In this document: positions 60,540 through 64,000 of the stretch, piece by piece | Layout of the letters: each line of letters opens with the position of its first letter | Numbering within the stretch: position 1 is the first letter of the stretch | NCBI RefSeq assembly: GCF_000238775.2 | Contig: NZ_AFEJ02000002.1 | Location: 558,001 to 622,000, forward strand | Length of the DNA: 64,000 nt | Direction of reading: 5' to 3' | Source of the DNA: Acaryochloris sp. CCMEE 5410 | Lineage (GTDB): Bacteria > Cyanobacteriota > Cyanobacteriia > Thermosynechococcales > Thermosynechococcaceae | Program-made: the position numbers and the translations under genes | The notes under the pieces: generated by a model | The model's input: the letters and a program-made list of their open reading frames with translations, nothing else | Database searches by the model: none | Told to the model about the DNA's origin: nothing

Positions 60540-60581
60540 AATGTAAGAGAATTACAGCAAGCTTTATGTATTACCTGATAC
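60540..60581 (-). promoter_or_regulatory. NtcA-activated promoter for the nitrile hydratase operon
   Basis: On the minus strand the NtcA site GTATCAGGTAATAC (60581-60568; GTA-N8-TAC exact) is followed after exactly 22 bases by TACATT (60545-60540; TAN3T). That is the canonical class II NtcA promoter spacing. It would start transcription near 60530, about 130 nt before the FGE-like gene. On the plus strand no -10 lies at that distance. Confidence 0.75.
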
Positions 60582-60839
60582 GTTCTCTCGTTATGTCATA
60601 AAAGTTCAATAATAATGAACAGACTTCATGCTTGTATTCAGCAAATAAAGGCGGGCTTCAATTATGTCGAATTAAGATGCTAATTGATTTCTTGCATTGG
60701 CTTTTTGAACCGTTTGAACGGTGTGCAGAGGCGGGTATCTGCATGGACTGACGCTGTGTTTTAACTAGATGCTTTGATATTGAGGCATGATGGCTACAGC
60801 GCTGCCTTTATTGAACGGGTGTAGGCACAGGGAATGATG
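60582..60839. other. Rest of the divergent intergenic region
   Basis: About 250 bases between the NtcA site and the plus-strand secreted-protein gene. It holds one inverted repeat (GTTCA-N7-TGAAC at 60604-60620) but no gene that I can support. Confidence 0.4.
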
Positions 60840-61319
60840 ATGAAAATTTGTCTATGCAGTCTGGGGATACTCCTTTTATCGGAGTCAGTCCTTGCAACCC
60901 CCTGTAAAATTTCTCAGAGTGTTTACCGAGATGCTGACGGCAAAGGTTTTGAATTAGTGTTTGGGGTTCCAAAAACCGGATCACCCTTTCTAGCCTCGGC
61001 CACGATCCAACATTCCCAACAAGATCCGCTGTATCGATTTAACCTAACCCAGGCGAATGGTTATGGCTCCATCTCATTACTATGGCAGCCAAAGACTAAA
61101 CAACAAATCCAAAGCTTCCGCTTGAACTTTTTTAGCCCAGACTTTAAATCAGCGACTCCTGTGATCTTTGGACGAGAGCCGCAAGCCCCAAAGTATGCCT
61201 TTATTACAGACTTAGGAAGTTTTGACTACTATCAACGTCGAGGTCAAATCTCAGACCAAACCCCACCCCAAATCGTAGACATGATGTGGGTTCATGATCG
61301 CTGTGTGGGCAGCAATTAA
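60840..61319 (+). CDS. Secreted protein of unknown function
   Basis: About 159 residues. Three successive ATG codons (60834, 60837, 60840); the third is best spaced from AGGGA. Signal peptide (MKICLCSLGILLLSESVLA, cleaved before TPC). The mature part is probably beta-rich (FELVFGVPKTGSPF, SISLLWQPKTKQQIQ, KYAFITDLGSFDYY) with two Cys that could form a disulphide (TPCK and DRCVG). I recognise no family. The end overlaps the convergent methyltransferase gene by 4 bases. Confidence 0.65.
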   Translation: MKICLCSLGILLLSESVLATPCKISQSVYRDADGKGFELVFGVPKTGSPFLASATIQHSQQDPLYRFNLTQANGYGSISLLWQPKTKQQIQSFRLNFFSPDFKSATPVIFGREPQAPKYAFITDLGSFDYYQRRGQISDQTPPQIVDMMWVHDRCVGSN

Positions 61320-61999
61320 CCCTGAGGATATTGGTAGAGTATTCTCGCCTGCTGAACGGTGATGGTTTCGCCTTCTACAAAGGTGGCTCGCTCTATTTCG
61401 ACCAGCCCATAATTCTCAAATTCAGCCAGTTCCAAGGGGGACAAGGGCCAGGGAGGTCCCTCACACGCTTGTTCATTGGCACGAATTCGGGTCACAACGA
61501 GGAGCTGACCTGTTTTGGCAACGAGCGGTGCGATCGCACCCACGACTTGTGGACGTAAAGGGATGGGCAACGCTTGAATATTGCGGCATTCATAGACCAA
61601 ATCAAACGCCTGGTTCCAGTCGGGATCTAGGTGAAAAAGATCGGCGACTTGGTAGTCCACTGCCGAGTTCGGGAAGCGTTGATGGCACCATGCGATCGCA
61701 GTGGGTGATACATCAAACGCAGTCACCTGATACCCATAGTCTTGTAGAGCCTCAGCGTCATTTCCCAACCCACAGCCAATCACCAGGGCTTTGCTCTGAG
61801 CTGGGGGTTGGGGTTGTTCTGGTAGCCAAGCTTGTAAATAAGGATGAGCCGTGGCTTTGGCCCAAGGCACTTGATCTGCATTGCCATTGGCTTGAGCATA
61901 TAGAGGTTCAAACCAAGCATAGGGCTGGTTTTGGGCTTGGGCTTCGGAGGCTAAAGATTTAACCCGATTTTGCACAGAGTGGGGCTGTTCTTCAAACAT
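61316..61999 (-). CDS. Class I SAM methyltransferase, thiopurine-methyltransferase-like
   Basis: 227 residues. Motif I is ALVIGCGLGNDAEAL, followed by VTAFDVSPTAIAWCHQRFP and a DLVYECRNIQALP block. The FDVSPTAIxWCxxRFP pattern fits the TPMT/bact_TehB-like group. N-terminal YAWFEPLYAQA and VPWA are typical of it. Substrate unknown. ATG 61999. Confidence 0.8.
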   Translation of the reverse strand: MFEEQPHSVQNRVKSLASEAQAQNQPYAWFEPLYAQANGNADQVPWAKATAHPYLQAWLPEQPQPPAQSKALVIGCGLGNDAEALQDYGYQVTAFDVSPTAIAWCHQRFPNSAVDYQVADLFHLDPDWNQAFDLVYECRNIQALPIPLRPQVVGAIAPLVAKTGQLLVVTRIRANEQACEGPPWPLSPLELAEFENYGLVEIERATFVEGETITVQQARILYQYPQG

Positions 62000-62078
62000 A
62001 TTCTTTTAGGGTTTCTTCTCAAGTATTGCAGGGCAGACTAGTAATGAATGATCGAACAAACCAGCTTTGGGGGCAGGT

Positions 62079-63032
62079 ATGGCGAATTCAGAGCATTTTC
62101 AGATTCTGGAGAAAGGGACAGAAGCCTGGAATCAATGGCGGCAGGATAATCCCACGGTTAGTCCAGACTTACAAGCAGCCAATCTCAGCGGGAAAGACTG
62201 TTGCGAGATTAACCTCAGTGGAGCCAATCTTACCCAAGCCAACCTTAGCCGTACTTTTATTCGTTGGGCCAATCTCAGCCAAGCCCAACTGGTCGGCGCA
62301 CAGCTAACAGGTACAGATTTAAGCGGTACCAACCTGGAACATGTCAATCTCAGCCAAGCCAACCTGCAAGGGGCAACCATGCGCTGGGTCGACCTCTCCT
62401 TTGCTAATCTGACCCAAGCCAATCTTCAGGGAGCAACCTTGAGTGGTTCCAATCTTTGTCATTCCACCTTAGCGGAGACCGATTTCAGACGGGCTGAATT
62501 CCGCTGGGCCGATTTGCGAGGGGCTGACCTATTGGAGGCTGACTTAACTTGGGCCGATCTGCGAGGGGCTGACCTGAGAACGGCTGCCCTTGAATCAACA
62601 ATTGCTATTGCGGCAGATTTCACTCAAGCCATTTTTACGGGGGCTTGTCTGCAAAACTGGGACATTAGTATCGAAACTAAGCTTGATGATATTGAGTGCC
62701 TCCATATTTATCTACAGGCTGACCAGCAGGATCGTCATCCATCCGAAGGAGACTTTACCCCTGATGCATTTAGAAAGCTCGTGCAACCGAAGCTAGCAAC
62801 CCTCGATTTGATCTTTATGGATGGTATTGATTGGCTCGCTTTTTTGCAGGCGTTTCAATCGCTATGTACCAAATTTAATCAGGACGAGATTGAGATTCGC
62901 GATATTGAAAAAAAACATGGCGGGACTTATAGCATTCGCCTGAAAGTGGATAACCATTCAGATCTGGAGAATATTGAATCGTTTATCAAACAAGCTTATG
63001 ATGAACAGCTTTTAACGGCTGGCAAGGTTTGA
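62079..63032 (+). CDS. Pentapeptide-repeat protein with C-terminal alpha/beta domain
   Basis: 317 residues from ATG 62079 (MANSEHFQILEKGTEAWNQW). Roughly 30 A(N/D)LxxA-like repeats span residues 35-185 (LSGANLTQANLSR, LRGADLLEADL), giving a right-handed quadrilateral beta-helix. The C-terminus (FRKLVQPKLATLDLIFMDGIDW..., IEKKHGGTYSIRLKV) is a separate small domain seen in other cyanobacterial pentapeptide proteins, as I recall. Cyanobacteria have many such proteins, and few have known roles. Confidence 0.88.
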   Translation: MANSEHFQILEKGTEAWNQWRQDNPTVSPDLQAANLSGKDCCEINLSGANLTQANLSRTFIRWANLSQAQLVGAQLTGTDLSGTNLEHVNLSQANLQGATMRWVDLSFANLTQANLQGATLSGSNLCHSTLAETDFRRAEFRWADLRGADLLEADLTWADLRGADLRTAALESTIAIAADFTQAIFTGACLQNWDISIETKLDDIECLHIYLQADQQDRHPSEGDFTPDAFRKLVQPKLATLDLIFMDGIDWLAFLQAFQSLCTKFNQDEIEIRDIEKKHGGTYSIRLKVDNHSDLENIESFIKQAYDEQLLTAGKV

Positions 63033-63227
63033 CGCAGAATGTTATCAAGATTGTTGTGTAAATTAACATATTCAAGCATCTATCACGCAAAGACCATTTT
63101 TTTAGTTAAATGGGTTGCTTTTTATCCCAAGGCGAATAATGCTGATATTGATGCAAAAATCGTATTCTTCTTGGAAAAATTGCAATTCTCGGTATAAATT
63201 ATTCCGTGATTAATAGAGGGGATAACT

Positions 63228-63626
63228 ATGGGTGCATGGGGATATGGCAACTTTGAAAATGACGATGCGATGGACTGGGTAGCTGACCTAGAAGGCTACT
63301 CAGACGATGGCATGATCATTGATACGCTCAACACCATTATTGACCAAGCAGATGACTATCCCGAAGCTCCAGAATGTTCAGGCGCTGTAGTAGCAGCAGA
63401 AGCCGTTGCAGCCCTTTTAGGAGAACCCCACGAAGATTGCCCAGATGAAATTGATGCATGGGTTGAGGAGCGCACCTCCCCTTCAGCAACGTTGGTGGCT
63501 AAGGCAAGGCAAGCGGTGGAAGTGATTATGTCTAATTCTGAGCTTAAGGATTTATGGCAAGAATCCGAGGATTTTGAGGCGTGGCAATCGAGCTTGGAAG
63601 ATTTACTAACGCGATTGCCATATTGA
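63228..63626 (+). CDS. DUF4259-like protein
   Basis: 132 residues. It starts MGAWGYGNFENDDAMDWV, the strongly conserved opening of DUF4259 proteins, and continues with AAEAVAALLGEPHEDCPDEI and a final DLWQESEDFEAWQSSLEDL. Acidic, with no signal. Function unknown. GAGGGGAT lies about 7 nt before the ATG. Confidence 0.85.
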   Translation: MGAWGYGNFENDDAMDWVADLEGYSDDGMIIDTLNTIIDQADDYPEAPECSGAVVAAEAVAALLGEPHEDCPDEIDAWVEERTSPSATLVAKARQAVEVIMSNSELKDLWQESEDFEAWQSSLEDLLTRLPY

Positions 63627-63664
63627 TATAGTTACCATCTGAAACAGTAAAGACATCTGTAAAT

Positions 63665-63710
63665 GAATCAGGAGGGCACCCTCAATTACTTGTGGTTACC
63701 CTCCTGATTC
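63665..63710. terminator. Hairpin between convergent genes
   Basis: A 12-bp perfect stem (GAATCAGGAGGG with CCCTCCTGATTC) around a 22-nt loop lies 39 nt after the DUF4259-type gene. It is placed to end transcription from both sides, though the T-tracts are weak. Confidence 0.6.
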
Positions 63711-63746
63711 GTTAATAAAAGACAGCGCTGCTGATCTTTTCTCGAC

Positions 63747-64000
63747 TTAAGGAGCGACTAGGTTAGAGTTCATTTGAATAAAAACCAAAGCCAATAAGAT
63801 TGCGAGCGCTACCAGCAACAGTGCTCTTCTTTCTTGGACAGACAGTTTCCCACAAGGTCCATCAGGTGGTGGAGTGACAGGAGTCGTTCTGCGACCCCCA
63901 GTTCGCGGAGGAACTGGGCGCACAAACGGCTGCACTTCACGAGTGAGCCGATTGGCAGATGACACTGATGGCGTTCTCCCCCGGTGGGGTGGTCGGATTC
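63747..64000 (-). CDS. C-terminal part of a Pro/Arg-rich single-span membrane protein
   Basis: The minus-strand frame is open from the window edge to the stop at 63747, so the true N-terminus probably lies outside. The visible 84 residues are rich in Pro, Arg and Gly (RPVPPRTGGRRTTPVTPPP), followed by one membrane segment near the end (ALLLVALAILLALVFI) and MNSNLVAP. A GTG at 63965 could start a 72-residue protein but has no good binding site. I recognise no family. Confidence 0.5.
   Translation of the reverse strand, partial: IRPPHRGRTPSVSSANRLTREVQPFVRPVPPRTGGRRTTPVTPPPDGPCGKLSVQERRALLLVALAILLALVFIQMNSNLVAP

Overview
The window looks like a chromosomal segment of a cyanobacterium. The evidence is a split-intein dnaE C-terminal gene, light-dependent protochlorophyllide reductase, frequent HIP1 octamers (GCGATCGC), a candidate NtcA promoter, giant Ser/Thr-kinase/histidine-kinase hybrids and a candidate bilin-binding GAF domain. 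An Acaryochloris-like organism is my guess from the overall gene flavour, not something I could test.

Layout. 1-8.1 kb (minus strand): two tandem flotillins with an NfeD-like partner, an aromatic amino acid permease, YidD, a secreted protein, the intein-C/DnaE-C gene and a saccharopine-dehydrogenase-like reductase. 8.1-11.3 kb: small accessory genes, a GNAT remnant and a 110-bp MITE. 11.4-25.4 kb: a lipid-type biosynthetic cluster. On the minus strand it runs fatty acyl-AMP ligase, three tandem LpxO/aspartyl-hydroxylase-like oxygenases, a second acyl-AMP ligase, a dedicated acyl carrier protein, a serine-palmitoyltransferase-like alpha-oxoamine synthase, a histidine phosphatase and a reductase carrying the 3-ketodihydrosphingosine reductase signature; a DNA methyltransferase and a CDF metal exporter follow. 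A divergent flippase-like membrane protein starts at 24.4 kb. The order of chemistry (activate a fatty acid, load it on ACP, condense with an amino acid, reduce the ketone, hydroxylate) suggests a sphingoid-base or sphingolipid-like pathway. This is the best candidate here for an undescribed system.

25.4-27.1 kb is a graveyard of nested mobile DNA: a DUF559 pseudogene between palindromic inverted repeats abuts an ISAs1-type transposase that is broken by a second copy of the MITE and by a frameshift. 27.1-31 kb holds ordinary accessory genes (DUF2004-like, YaiI, methyltransferase, epoxide-hydrolase-like, GST). 31.1-32.2 kb holds a previously unannotated 52-aa peptide with a lasso-type RiPP leader motif, next to an HprK-like kinase of the kind that modifies such peptides.

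32.4-51.1 kb: two paralogous giant signalling genes (Ser/Thr kinase, AAA-type ATPase, helical repeats, GAF, PAS array, histidine kinase). The first is intact and ends in a receiver domain. The second is interrupted by a 1,485-bp ISKra4-type element with a perfect 9-bp target duplication, contains an extra candidate cyanobacteriochrome GAF, and has its receiver as a separate GTGA-overlapping gene.

51-56 kb: NAD-dependent DNA ligase, a LolA/DUF2092-like secreted protein, a Rad52-family protein and LPOR. 56-60.6 kb: a cobalt-type nitrile hydratase operon (FGE-like protein, CobW GTPase, beta, alpha, activator, HupE/UreJ transporter) preceded by a near-ideal NtcA-activated promoter. 60.8-64 kb: a secreted protein, a methyltransferase, a pentapeptide-repeat protein, a DUF4259-like protein and the C-terminal end of a Pro/Arg-rich membrane protein cut by the window edge. 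I saw no rRNA, tRNA or CRISPR array.
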